The position numbers were made by a program, and so were the translations under genes. The notes below the pieces were generated by a model. It was not told where the DNA came from, ran no database searches, and saw only the letters and a list, made by a program, of their open reading frames with translations. Positions 43,390 through 52,043 of a stretch of DNA of 64,000 bases are shown here, piece by piece. Source of the DNA: Janthinobacterium sp. PAMC25594 (lineage in GTDB: Bacteria > Pseudomonadota > Gammaproteobacteria > Burkholderiales > Burkholderiaceae_D); the NCBI RefSeq assembly GCF_019443505.1, contig NZ_CP080377.1, positions 4,836,001-4,900,000 on the forward strand. Reading direction: 5' to 3'. Numbering within the stretch: position 1 is the stretch's first letter; each line of letters starts with the position of its first letter.

Positions 43390-44610
43390 TTAAGGGTAAA
43401 AGATGGCGATATGGTAGCCAGACGCCGTGAGCTGGTCTAATGCAAAGTACAGTTTGATGGTTTGTTCCGAGCGCGCCGCAAAACCCTTGCTCACATCGAT
43501 AGTGGCTGGCAGGTAGTCGCGCGGCGCAATGACACGGCGCAAGAGCGGCTTGTCGTTGGCGTCGTTGAGTATCAGTTCGATGCTGGGCCAGGCTTGCACG
43601 CTGCGGCTCTGGTTGCGCAGCAGCGAGACATAGGAAAACGTCTGTTCCTTCAGGGTTTGCAATTCACCCTGTTCGATGGACAGCGCTTCGATCTGCGCCG
43701 GCAAGTCGACCTGGCAGCCACTGAGCTTGCACAGCGCGACCAGGGTCGGCTTCCACTGCGGGAACTGCGCCGCCAGCGGATTGCGGAAGGTGGTCATCAC
43801 TTGCAGCAATAACAAGAACAGCAGCACCGCCGAGCCGATGGCCATGGCCGCGCGCACGGCCTTGCCGCTCTGTTCGCGGCGCCGGCCCTGGGTCACAAAG
43901 GCCGGTTCGTCGTCGGCCGGCGGCAGGACGGGTTCGTCCTGCTCTTCGGCTGGCTCCGGCGCAACGGGGGCGGCAGGCAGCGCTTCGAAAGCGTGGTCGG
44001 CCAGCGTCGGTTCCCGGCGCGCGGGCACGGGTTTGTCCAGGCTGACTTTGTCGATGGCAGGCAACGCCGGGGCGGCCTCGGCTTCCAGGCTCGGTTCGCG
44101 GCGGCTGTCGCGCAGATACGTGGCGAAGGCGGGCGCGTCATCGACCTGGCGGCGCTTGAACGGTGCCATCGGCTGGGGCAGCGGCGCTTCCGGTGCTTCG
44201 GCCGGTGCCATGACAGGGGCGGCGACAGGCGCGTCGGCCAGCGCCTCGTCGGGCAGGCTGACGTCGAGGTCCAGCTCGATGTGGTCGCCGTGGTCTTCCT
44301 TGAGCTGCGCCGTTGCCGGCAAGATGCCAAACGGGTCGAACGAGGTGTCGAAGTCGAGAGAATAGATGGGTTCGTCGTCCGTGGCGGACGGCAGGCTGTT
44401 GTCGGCCGGATACGTGGTCGACAGCGGGGCGTCAGCGCCGGGGCCGGACGTTAAAAACGGCGATGCCGCGGCTGGATCGACCAGCGCGGCATTGCCGTCA
44501 AAGACTTCCCTGCACGTGCCGCAGCGCACGATGCCCCCACGTAACTTCAACTGGTCAGCAGCGACCCGAAATATCGTGTTGCAATGGGGGCATTTGGTGG
44601 CGAGGGCCAT
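43390..44610 (-). CDS. Zinc-ribbon and DUF3426 membrane protein
   Basis: 406 residues. N-terminal zinc ribbon ATKCPHCNTIFRVAADQLKLRGGIVRCGTC (four Cys), a long low-complexity acidic/proline linker (about 45-270), one membrane helix (AVRAAMAIGSAVLLFLLLLQVM), and a C-terminal DUF3426 domain (GCQVDLPAQIEALSIEQGEL). Such genes usually follow prmA in betaproteobacteria; function unknown, perhaps a membrane regulator. ATG at 44610 gives the ribbon directly. Confidence 0.88.
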   Translation of the reverse strand: MALATKCPHCNTIFRVAADQLKLRGGIVRCGTCREVFDGNAALVDPAAASPFLTSGPGADAPLSTTYPADNSLPSATDDEPIYSLDFDTSFDPFGILPATAQLKEDHGDHIELDLDVSLPDEALADAPVAAPVMAPAEAPEAPLPQPMAPFKRRQVDDAPAFATYLRDSRREPSLEAEAAPALPAIDKVSLDKPVPARREPTLADHAFEALPAAPVAPEPAEEQDEPVLPPADDEPAFVTQGRRREQSGKAVRAAMAIGSAVLLFLLLLQVMTTFRNPLAAQFPQWKPTLVALCKLSGCQVDLPAQIEALSIEQGELQTLKEQTFSYVSLLRNQSRSVQAWPSIELILNDANDKPLLRRVIAPRDYLPATIDVSKGFAARSEQTIKLYFALDQLTASGYHIAIFYP

Positions 44611-44618
44611 TGCTGTGC

Positions 44619-45563
44619 TTATGCACCTTCCGCGCGGGGCGCAGGCGCTTGCGTGCTGCCCAGGCGGCCATGCAGGGCCACCCAGCCATCTTGCTCGGCC
44701 CACACGCCCAGTTCGATGAACGGTGCGTAGGCCGCGGCCACTTCTTCCGCCTGGCGTGCCAGCACGCCGGACAGGATCAGGGCGCCGCCGGCGGCGACTC
44801 TGCCCGACAGCATGGGCGCCATCACCTTCAATGGGCTCGACAGGATGTTGGCGACGACGATGTCAAACTTGGCCGTGGCGTGTGCCGACGTGGCAAACGT
44901 GTCTGGCAAGAAATATTCGATCTCGCACTGGTTGCGTTCGGCATTCAAGCCAGCCGATTCGATCGCTTGCGGGTCGATATCGACGCCGACCACGGTTTGC
45001 GCGCCGAGCTTCTTGGCCACCATGGCCAGGATGCCGGAACCGCAACCGTAGTCGAGCACGCTCTTGCCGGGGGCGGGATGGGCTTCCAGCCATTCCATGC
45101 ACAAACGCGTGGTCGGATGGCTGCCCGTGCCGAAGGCCAGGCCCGGGTCCAGTTCCAGGATCAGGCCGTCAGGATCCGGTGCCTCGTGCCAGCTGGGCAC
45201 GACCCAGATATTCTTGCCGATGTGAATCGGGGCGAATTGCGACTGGGTCAGGCGCACCCAGTCCTGCTCTTCCACGGGGCGCATGCTAAAGGCGGGCACT
45301 TCCACCATGCCGACCGCTTCGGCTGCGGCGGCCACGATGGCGGCCTGGTCGGCGTCGACGTCGGTCAGCGCCACCACGCGGCTGCGTTCCCACGCCGCTT
45401 CCTTCGGTTCCATGCCGGGCTCGCCAAACAGGGGCTGCTCGGCATCCGTGCCTTCATCGGCGTCTTCCACCGAGACCGACAGGGCACCCGCTTCCATCAA
45501 GGCGTCGGACATGGCCTCGGCGTTGTCACGGGCGATTTCGATGACGATTTCCGTCCAGCTCAT
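44619..45563 (-). CDS. prmA: Ribosomal protein L11 methyltransferase
   Basis: 314 residues. S-adenosylmethionine binding site [19 protein letters not shown], then [19 protein letters not shown] and [13 protein letters not shown] (substrate side chain motif). [18 protein letters not shown] is the usual PrmA block before motif I. Trimethylates ribosomal protein L11. Its ATG overlaps the accC stop (ATGA). Confidence 0.96.
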   Translation of the reverse strand: MSWTEIVIEIARDNAEAMSDALMEAGALSVSVEDADEGTDAEQPLFGEPGMEPKEAAWERSRVVALTDVDADQAAIVAAAAEAVGMVEVPAFSMRPVEEQDWVRLTQSQFAPIHIGKNIWVVPSWHEAPDPDGLILELDPGLAFGTGSHPTTRLCMEWLEAHPAPGKSVLDYGCGSGILAMVAKKLGAQTVVGVDIDPQAIESAGLNAERNQCEIEYFLPDTFATSAHATAKFDIVVANILSSPLKVMAPMLSGRVAAGGALILSGVLARQAEEVAAAYAPFIELGVWAEQDGWVALHGRLGSTQAPAPRAEGA

Positions 45564-46975
45564 GCGCCCGCCTTGATTTCGGATTTCTTGGCGATGCTGG
45601 GGCTGCCGCTATTCAGGTTCTTGCCCAGGTCCGGCATGTCGGCCAGTTTCTGTTCCAGATAGTGAATGTTGGTGCCGCCTTCGATGAAGCGCGCGTCGAT
45701 CATCAGTTCGCGATGCAGGGCGATATTCGTGTTGATGCCTTCGACCACCATTTCGGACAGAGCGATCTGCATGCGGCGGATCGCTTGCTCGCGCGTGGCG
45801 CCGTAAGCGATCACTTTGCCGATCATCGAGTCGTAGTGCGGCGGCACATAGTAACCGGCGTAGGCGTGCGAGTCGACGCGGATGCCAGGGCCGCCCGGCG
45901 CATGCCACGAGACGATCTTGCCTGGCGATGGCGTGAACTTGAACGGGTCTTCGGCATTGATGCGGCACTCGATGGCGTGGCCCGACAGCAAGACGTCGCG
46001 CTGGCGGAAACGCAGTTTTTCGCCAGCGGCGATGCGGATCTGCTCTTGCACGATGTCGATGCCGGTGATCATCTCGGTGACGGGATGTTCCACTTGCACG
46101 CGTGTATTCATTTCAATGAAATAGAACTCGCCGTTTTCGTACAGGAATTCAAACGTGCCGGCGCCGCGGTAGCCGATCTTGCGGCAGGCTTCGGCGCAAC
46201 GGTCGCCAATTTTCTCGATGAGTTTGCGCGGGATGCCCGGTGCTGGTGCTTCTTCGATCACTTTCTGGTGGCGGCGCTGCATGGAGCAGTCGCGCTCGCC
46301 CAGCCAGACGGCGTTCTTGTGTTCGTCGGCGAGGATCTGGATTTCCACGTGGCGCGGATTTTCCAGGTACTTCTCCATATACACTTCAGGGTTGCCGAAA
46401 GCCGTGCCGGCTTCCGTCTTGGTCATCGACACGGCGTTGATCAGGGCAGCTTCCGTGTGCACCACGCGCATGCCGCGTCCGCCACCGCCGCCGGCAGCCT
46501 TGATGATGACCGGGTAGCCGACCTTGCGGGCAATTTGCACGATCGCTTTCGGATCGTCCGGCAACGCGCCTTCGGAGCCGGGCACGCACGGCACGCCGGC
46601 CTTGATCATGGTTTGCTTGGCCGACACTTTATCGCCCATCAAACGGATCGATTCGGAGCGGGGGCCGATGAAGACGAAGCCCGACTTCTCGACGCGTTCG
46701 GCAAAGTCGGCGTTTTCCGACAGGAAGCCATAGCCTGGGTGAATCGCTTGTGCATCCGTCACTTCAGCGGCGCTGATGATGGCGGGCATGTTCAGGTAGC
46801 TCAGGGACGACTGGGCCGGGCCGATACAAACGGATTCGTCGGCCAGCTTGACGTATTTCGCGTCCTTGTCGGCTTCGGAGTGGACTACAACCGTTTTGAT
46901 GCCCATTTCGCGGCAGGCGCGCTGAATACGGAGGGCAATTTCACCACGGTTGGCAATCAGGATTTTTTCAAACAT
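45560..46975 (-). CDS. accC: Acetyl-CoA carboxylase, biotin carboxylase subunit
   Basis: 471 residues with the biotin carboxylase ATP-grasp fold: [21 protein letters not shown] at the start, [13 protein letters not shown] (ATP loop), [35 protein letters not shown] and [15 protein letters not shown]. Carboxylates the biotin on AccB, the first step of fatty acid synthesis. In an operon with accB upstream and prmA overlapping downstream. The last ~20 residues are Ser/Lys-rich beyond the E. coli length. Confidence 0.97.
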   Translation of the reverse strand: MFEKILIANRGEIALRIQRACREMGIKTVVVHSEADKDAKYVKLADESVCIGPAQSSLSYLNMPAIISAAEVTDAQAIHPGYGFLSENADFAERVEKSGFVFIGPRSESIRLMGDKVSAKQTMIKAGVPCVPGSEGALPDDPKAIVQIARKVGYPVIIKAAGGGGGRGMRVVHTEAALINAVSMTKTEAGTAFGNPEVYMEKYLENPRHVEIQILADEHKNAVWLGERDCSMQRRHQKVIEEAPAPGIPRKLIEKIGDRCAEACRKIGYRGAGTFEFLYENGEFYFIEMNTRVQVEHPVTEMITGIDIVQEQIRIAAGEKLRFRQRDVLLSGHAIECRINAEDPFKFTPSPGKIVSWHAPGGPGIRVDSHAYAGYYVPPHYDSMIGKVIAYGATREQAIRRMQIALSEMVVEGINTNIALHRELMIDARFIEGGTNIHYLEQKLADMPDLGKNLNSGSPSIAKKSEIKAGA

Positions 46976-47076
46976 GGTAGGTTCGCGTATGTCTGTGAGA
47001 GCCGGCGAGCCGGCGAAACAACAAGTGTGAGGGGCTAAAACTGCAAACGGCCGTTGCCGGCCGTGTGGACTGGGTT

Positions 47077-47535
47077 TTAGCCGATCACAAACAAGGGTTG
47101 ACCGAATTCGACCGGTTGGCCGTTTTCGACCAGGATCTGGGTCACGACGCCGGCTTTATCGGAGTCGATTTCATTCAGCAGCTTCATCGCTTCGATGATG
47201 CACAGGGTATCACCTTCCTTGACGGCCGAGCCCACTTCAACATAGGCGGCGCTGCCAGGAGCGGAGGAGCGGTAGAAGGTGCCAACCATCGGCGACTTGA
47301 CCACATAGCCCGTAGGCTCGGCGGCGACGACTGCGGCCGCCGGCGCAGGCGCGGCTGGTGCGGCTGGCTGGTAGTGGGCTTGCATGCCTTGCGGCTGCAT
47401 CATGACCATCTGGTTTTGCGGCATGGCCGACGATTTGACGATGCGAACCTTGCTTTCGCCTTCGGTCACTTCCAGCTCTGCGATATCCGATTCGGCGACC
47501 AGGTCGATCAAGGTCTTGAGTTTTCGTAGATCCAT
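47077..47535 (-). CDS. accB: Biotin carboxyl carrier protein
   Basis: 152 residues: an N-terminal helix region ([27 protein letters not shown]), an Ala/Pro-rich linker (about 55-75), and the biotinyl domain with EAMKLLNEI carrying the biotinylated Lys and [12 protein letters not shown]. Carries carboxyl-biotin between AccC and the carboxyltransferase. 101 bases upstream of accC on the same strand. Confidence 0.97.
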   Translation of the reverse strand: MDLRKLKTLIDLVAESDIAELEVTEGESKVRIVKSSAMPQNQMVMMQPQGMQAHYQPAAPAAPAPAAAVVAAEPTGYVVKSPMVGTFYRSSAPGSAAYVEVGSAVKEGDTLCIIEAMKLLNEIDSDKAGVVTQILVENGQPVEFGQPLFVIG

Positions 47536-47625
47536 GTAAAACCCCTAGGAATGTAGTTTGTTTTATGAGTGATGCGGTGATGTCCAGAACCTATCGCCGC
47601 GCTAAATACGTGCAGATCGCGTAGA

Positions 47626-48063
47626 TTAACGTTTTTTAAGCGCAAAGTCGATGGCAAGCCGATATCCATCGATACCTAGCCCGCAGATCGTCCCCTGCGC
47701 GATCGCGCTGAGAAATGAGTGATGTCGAAACGTTTCGCGTTGATAAATATTCGAGATATGGACTTCCACGAACGGGATGGCGACCCCGGCCAGCGCATCG
47801 CGCAAGGCAACGCTGGTATGGGTCAGGCCGCCCGGATTGATGACGATGGCATCGATCCCTTCCGCTCGCGCGGCATGGATGCGGTCGATCAGTGCGCCTT
47901 CATGGTTGCTTTGAAAGCAGATCAGGTCGGCACCGGCCGCCATGGCTTGCGCCATTGCTGCCTGCTCGATATCGGCCAAGGTGCTGGCGCCGTAGACCTC
48001 AGGCTCGCGCGTTCCCAGCAAATTCAGGTTGGGACCGTTGAGCAGAAGGAGGTTTTTTGCCAT
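47626..48063 (-). CDS. aroQ: 3-dehydroquinate dehydratase, type II
   Basis: 145 residues. Motifs [20 protein letters not shown] (start), [15 protein letters not shown] (catalytic His region), [18 protein letters not shown] and [14 protein letters not shown] with the catalytic residues. Third step of the shikimate pathway. aroQ-accB-accC is a common order in proteobacteria. Confidence 0.96.
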   Translation of the reverse strand: MAKNLLLLNGPNLNLLGTREPEVYGASTLADIEQAAMAQAMAAGADLICFQSNHEGALIDRIHAARAEGIDAIVINPGGLTHTSVALRDALAGVAIPFVEVHISNIYQRETFRHHSFLSAIAQGTICGLGIDGYRLAIDFALKKR

Positions 48064-48145
48064 GTATGGAAGACCGTTTTAGCGAAAGTTCCGCATTTTG
48101 CCGCCAAAGATACGCATTGGCAAGAGAAAAAAGCACGCTCCGAAT

Positions 48146-48700
48146 TTACAATTTATCCAGATCGGTGCGCAACTGATCAAATTTCAAGCGGCCCAGATAG
48201 GTCTTTTTGACTTCGCCATCGGCGCCGATCAGCACCGTAAAGGGCAAACCGCCCGTGGCATTACCAAAATGACGCGACAGGTCGGTGCCGCTCATGCCGG
48301 ACACATACACGGGATAGGCGATCTTGACCTTGCTGGCAAAAGTGGCAATATTGCTGGCTGAATCGATGCCGATACCGATCACCTGCAGGTTTTTCGCCGC
48401 ATAGTGACCTTGCACTTCGGATAACTCCGGCATTTCTTCCACGCAAGGCGGGCACCACGGCGCCCAGAAATTCACCAGCAAATTCTTGCCTTTCCATTGC
48501 GACAAGGCTTGCGTGGCACCCGCCGCATCCGGCAGGGACAGCGCATACAGTTCGTTGACGGGGCCGGTCGCGCCGGGCGCGATGGTGGTCGTCAGCGGGC
48601 CCGCTGCTTTCGCTTTTTCCTTGCTCAAGCCCACGTAAGCGCCCATGGCGCCGAACATCAGCGCCACGATGGCGCAGCCGATCCAATTCTTTTTTGTCAT
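48146..48700 (-). CDS. TlpA-like thioredoxin-fold protein
   Basis: 184 residues. N-terminal membrane anchor (WIGCAIVALMFGAMGAYVGL), a linker, then a thioredoxin fold with the active site NFWAPWCPPCVEEMPE and the cis-Pro region TGGLPFTVLIGADG. TlpA/ResA-like proteins reduce apocytochromes or other periplasmic disulfides. ATG at 48700 places the anchor at the N-terminus; an upstream ATG at 48742 is possible but less convincing. Precedes aroQ on the same strand. Confidence 0.9.
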   Translation of the reverse strand: MTKKNWIGCAIVALMFGAMGAYVGLSKEKAKAAGPLTTTIAPGATGPVNELYALSLPDAAGATQALSQWKGKNLLVNFWAPWCPPCVEEMPELSEVQGHYAAKNLQVIGIGIDSASNIATFASKVKIAYPVYVSGMSGTDLSRHFGNATGGLPFTVLIGADGEVKKTYLGRLKFDQLRTDLDKL

Positions 48701-48719
48701 AACTTTATCTATATCAATG

Positions 48720-49358
48720 TTAGTCGGCAGCCGGCACGCCATCGGCGAGGCTGGCGGCCAGCAGGCTGCGCAGCCCCGTGATGTCGGTGCGCAGCACTTT
48801 GCCGTCCGCCTTGGCTTTCAGTGCGCCGCGCATATCGTCGAGCTCATACATGGCTGCGTGCACGCCTTCGTTTTTCCACAAGAAACTGGCTGTCTCGACC
48901 GCATCATAACGCGCTCCCTTGAAATGCGGGCTTTCCGACATGTCGAGCACGACATTTTTATTCAGCAGGAAGATGTGGATGTCCTTGGCGCTCTCGGCAA
49001 ACAGCTGCAAATAGATCTCGTCGTGGGGGCCGGCCGTGCCATTGAGCACGGGGCCGCTGAGCAGGGGATGAAATTGTTGCAACGCTTCCATCACTTGCAG
49101 CGCGATCGTGCGCAGCTGGAACAGGCGCGCCGGCTGGCTGTCGGCCAGGAACAGGGCATTGTATTGCCGTACCTGTTCCTCGATCATGTCGTTATCGGGC
49201 AGTATATTGGCCCGGTTCGGCGCGTCGCCGAGGACTTGCCGCGCCGCCTTGCGCTTGGCGCTGCCATAGTCGGCGCCATCCTGCGCCACGAGGCGCGCGG
49301 CAGCGGCGGCGATTTCCTGGCGCAACTGCGCGCTATCGTCAAATGCATCGTTCGTCAT
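48720..49358 (-). CDS. Conserved hypothetical protein (betaproteobacterial type)
   Basis: 212 residues, soluble, without a signal peptide. Visible features are RKAARQVLGDAPNRANILPDND, a region LFQLRTIALQVMEALQQF, and a stretch LNGTAGPHDEIYLQLFAESAKDIHIFLLNKN with mixed charge. I do not recognise a catalytic motif or name a family. It is divergent from mpl, so they may share a promoter region (49359-49472), and lies 19 bases upstream of the TlpA-like gene, so the two may be one operon. Codon use looks like its neighbours. Confidence 0.75.
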   Translation of the reverse strand: MTNDAFDDSAQLRQEIAAAAARLVAQDGADYGSAKRKAARQVLGDAPNRANILPDNDMIEEQVRQYNALFLADSQPARLFQLRTIALQVMEALQQFHPLLSGPVLNGTAGPHDEIYLQLFAESAKDIHIFLLNKNVVLDMSESPHFKGARYDAVETASFLWKNEGVHAAMYELDDMRGALKAKADGKVLRTDITGLRSLLAASLADGVPAAD

Positions 49359-49472
49359 GAGCGAGATGATACTCCGAAGCGGAAAAAGTCATGGCGTCAG
49401 GTAAAATCCCACACTTGCTCTTTTTTATCTCACCGTCTTACTTACTTAAGCGTGCACCTTCGCACTGATCAC

Positions 49473-50849
49473 ATGCATATTCATATTCTCGGCATTTGCG
49501 GTACCTTCATGGGCGGCCTGGCCGTGCTGGCCAAGGAAGCCGGCCATAAAGTCACCGGTTGCGATGCCAACGTGTATCCGCCGATGAGCACCCAGCTGGA
49601 ATCGCAGGGAATCGAACTGATCCAGGGCTTTGATCCCGAACAAACCAAGCTGAACCCGGATTTGTATGTGATTGGCAATGTCGTTTCGCGCGGCAACCCG
49701 CTGGTGGAAGAAATCCTCAACCGCAGCCTGCCGTACGTGTCCGGCCCGCAGTGGATCGGCGAACACATCTTGCGCAACAAGTGGGTGCTGGCCGTGGCCG
49801 GCACGCATGGCAAGACGACCACCTCGGCCATGCTGGCCTGGATACTTGAAGACGCGGGCTACGCGCCGGGTTTCCTGATCGGCGGCGTGCCGATGAACTT
49901 TGGCATTTCCGCCCGCCTCAGCGGCAAGATCGATGGCAAGAGCGCCGATTCGGACTTCTTCGTCATCGAAGCCGATGAATACGATACGGCCTTCTTCGAC
50001 AAGCGCAGCAAGTTCGTGCATTACCACGCGAAGACGGCCATCATGAATAACCTGGAATACGATCACGCCGACATCTTCCCCGATCTGCACGCGATCGAGA
50101 CGCAATTCCACCATCTGGTGCGCACGGTGCCTGGCATCGGCCGCCTCGTGTTCAATGGCGACGAAGCGTCGCTGCAGCGCGTGCTGGCGCGTGGTTGCTG
50201 GAGTGAAAAGGAAAGTTTTGGTCAAGATGCTAACTGGCAACTGCAAGAGCAGGCCGATGGCAGCTTCGACGTGTTCTTCAATGGCCAGCAGGAAGGCCAT
50301 GTGGCGTGGGCCCTGACGGGCAAGCACAACCGCAGCAATGCGCTGGCGGCGATTGCCGCCGCGCGCCATGTGGGCGTGCCCATTGCCCAGGCGTGTGCCT
50401 CGCTGGCCACGTTCGACAGCGTCAAGCGCCGCATGGAAGTGCGCGGCGTCGTCAACGGCATCACCGTGTACGACGATTTCGCGCATCACCCGACGGCCAT
50501 TGCCACCACCGTGGGCGGCTTGCGCCAGAAGATTGGTAACGCCGGCCGCATCCTGGCCGTGCTGGAACCGCGTTCGAACACCATGAAGCTGGGCGCCATG
50601 AAAGATGCGCTGCCCGGCAGCCTGAAGGATGCGGACTTGGTCTTCGGTTTCGGCAGCCATGCGGCGCTGGGCTGGAGTCTGGGCGACGCGCTGGCGCCGC
50701 TGGGCAAGATTGCCAGCGCCTATGAAGACATCGATACCCTGGTGGCCGCCGTGGCGGCTGCCGCCCGTCCCGGCGACCAGATCGTGGTCATGAGCAACGG
50801 CGGCTTTGGCGGCGTGCACCAGAAATTGCTGGAGGCCCTGGGCCGATGA
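49473..50849 (+). CDS. mpl: UDP-MurNAc:tripeptide ligase Mpl (murein recycling)
   Basis: 458 residues. The Mur-ligase ATP loop is VAGTHGKTTTSAML (about residues 106-120). N-terminal HILGICGTFMGGLAVLAKEAGH is the Mpl/MurC-type UDP-binding motif, and YDDFAHHPTAIATT and LEPRSNTMKLG follow in the C-terminal domain. Attaches recycled L-Ala-D-Glu-mDAP to UDP-MurNAc. It is with ampD in the cell-wall recycling logic. The next gene starts in its stop codon (ATGA). Confidence 0.95.
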   Translation: MHIHILGICGTFMGGLAVLAKEAGHKVTGCDANVYPPMSTQLESQGIELIQGFDPEQTKLNPDLYVIGNVVSRGNPLVEEILNRSLPYVSGPQWIGEHILRNKWVLAVAGTHGKTTTSAMLAWILEDAGYAPGFLIGGVPMNFGISARLSGKIDGKSADSDFFVIEADEYDTAFFDKRSKFVHYHAKTAIMNNLEYDHADIFPDLHAIETQFHHLVRTVPGIGRLVFNGDEASLQRVLARGCWSEKESFGQDANWQLQEQADGSFDVFFNGQQEGHVAWALTGKHNRSNALAAIAAARHVGVPIAQACASLATFDSVKRRMEVRGVVNGITVYDDFAHHPTAIATTVGGLRQKIGNAGRILAVLEPRSNTMKLGAMKDALPGSLKDADLVFGFGSHAALGWSLGDALAPLGKIASAYEDIDTLVAAVAAAARPGDQIVVMSNGGFGGVHQKLLEALGR

Positions 50850-51430
50850 TTCTGTACCTGCATGGATTCCGCTCGTCGCCCCTGTCGATGAAGTCGCGCC
50901 TGCTGGCCGCGCAGATGCAGGCGCTGGGCCGCGAGGCAGAGTGGCTGTGTCCGCAATTGCCGGCCTCGCCCAAGCTGGCCATTGAGCTGGCCCTGTCATT
51001 AGTGAAAGACGTGGCGCCGGCCGACCTGACCATCATCGGCTCGTCCTTGGGCGGCTATTACGCCACCTGGCTGGCCGAGCGGCTCGGTTGCCGCGCCGTG
51101 CTGCTCAATCCCGCCATCGTGCCGCTGATCGACCTGGAACAGCATGTGGGCGTGACGACCGAGTTCCATTCGGACCAGCCATTCGAGTTCAAGCGCGAGT
51201 ATATCGACGAACTGCGCGCGTTTGCCGTAGCGAAAATTACTGAGCCGCAACGTTACTTTCTGATTGCCGCCACCGGCGATGAAGTGCTCGACTACCGCGA
51301 TATGCTGGCGCATTATCAGGGGGCGCAACAGTGCGTCATCGACGGCAGCGACCATGGCATCAGCGAATTTGCCGACTACCTGGCGCCCGTGCTGGCCTTT
51401 TGCGGCATCGATGCGGACGCCGCCCAGTGA
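50846..51430 (+). CDS. YqiA/YcfP-type alpha/beta-fold esterase
   Basis: 194 residues. Alpha/beta hydrolase with the oxyanion start MILYLHGFRSSP, nucleophile elbow IGSSLGGYYATWLAER, Asp in ATGDEVLDYRDM and His in DGSDHGISEFADY. E. coli YqiA is a short-chain esterase; natural substrate unknown. ATGA overlap with mpl and GTGA overlap with ubiC. Confidence 0.88.
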   Translation: MILYLHGFRSSPLSMKSRLLAAQMQALGREAEWLCPQLPASPKLAIELALSLVKDVAPADLTIIGSSLGGYYATWLAERLGCRAVLLNPAIVPLIDLEQHVGVTTEFHSDQPFEFKREYIDELRAFAVAKITEPQRYFLIAATGDEVLDYRDMLAHYQGAQQCVIDGSDHGISEFADYLAPVLAFCGIDADAAQ

Positions 51431-52041
51431 GGCCGGGTTCGCTGCGCCAGGCGCAATGGCATGCGCACGTGAATGCCGTCAATGCGCCACTGGCCTTGCG
51501 CCACTGGCTGACGGGTGGCGGTTCGCTGACGGCCAAGCTGAAAGCGCATAGCCAGACATTTCGCGTGCAATGTTTGCATCAGGAAACGGCACGTTGTCTG
51601 AACGATGAGGCGGCCATCATTGGTTTGCACCGCGCGGGCCGGGTATGGGAACGCGAAGTGCTGTTGCGTTGTGATAACAAACCGGCCGTGTTTGGCCATA
51701 CCGTCGTGCCCATGCAGGCGACGGCCACGGACTGGCCCCTGTTTTCCGCGCTGGGCGAGCGCTCGCTGGGCACGACCCTGTTCGGTGACCGCATGGTACG
51801 GCGCGGTGCACTGGAATTTGCGCGCTTGCGCGCCGGCCACCCGCTGGTGCAGCGGGCGCAGGCGGCGCTGGCAAGGGAAGGGCGGCGCGTCGACGAACAG
51901 GTGCTGTTTTTTGCCCGCCGCTGCCTGTATCAGCGTCACCAGGGCTTGCTGCTGGTAACCGAAGTATTTTTGCCGGCGGTGCTGGAGTTGACGTCCCTCA
52001 CTCGCACCGTTACAACCGACACATTAATAAACAAAGCATAA
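51427..52041 (+). CDS. ubiC: Chorismate lyase
   Basis: 204 residues. GTG start overlapping the yqiA stop (GTGA). Family blocks: LRHWLTGGGSLTAKLK, FRVQCLHQE, VWEREVLLRCDNKPAVFGHTV (with the substrate Arg), SLGTTLF and RRCLYQRHQGLLLVTEVFLP with the catalytic Glu. Makes 4-hydroxybenzoate and pyruvate from chorismate, first step of ubiquinone synthesis. Confidence 0.9.
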   Translation: MRPGSLRQAQWHAHVNAVNAPLALRHWLTGGGSLTAKLKAHSQTFRVQCLHQETARCLNDEAAIIGLHRAGRVWEREVLLRCDNKPAVFGHTVVPMQATATDWPLFSALGERSLGTTLFGDRMVRRGALEFARLRAGHPLVQRAQAALAREGRRVDEQVLFFARRCLYQRHQGLLLVTEVFLPAVLELTSLTRTVTTDTLINKA

Positions 52042-52043
52042 CA

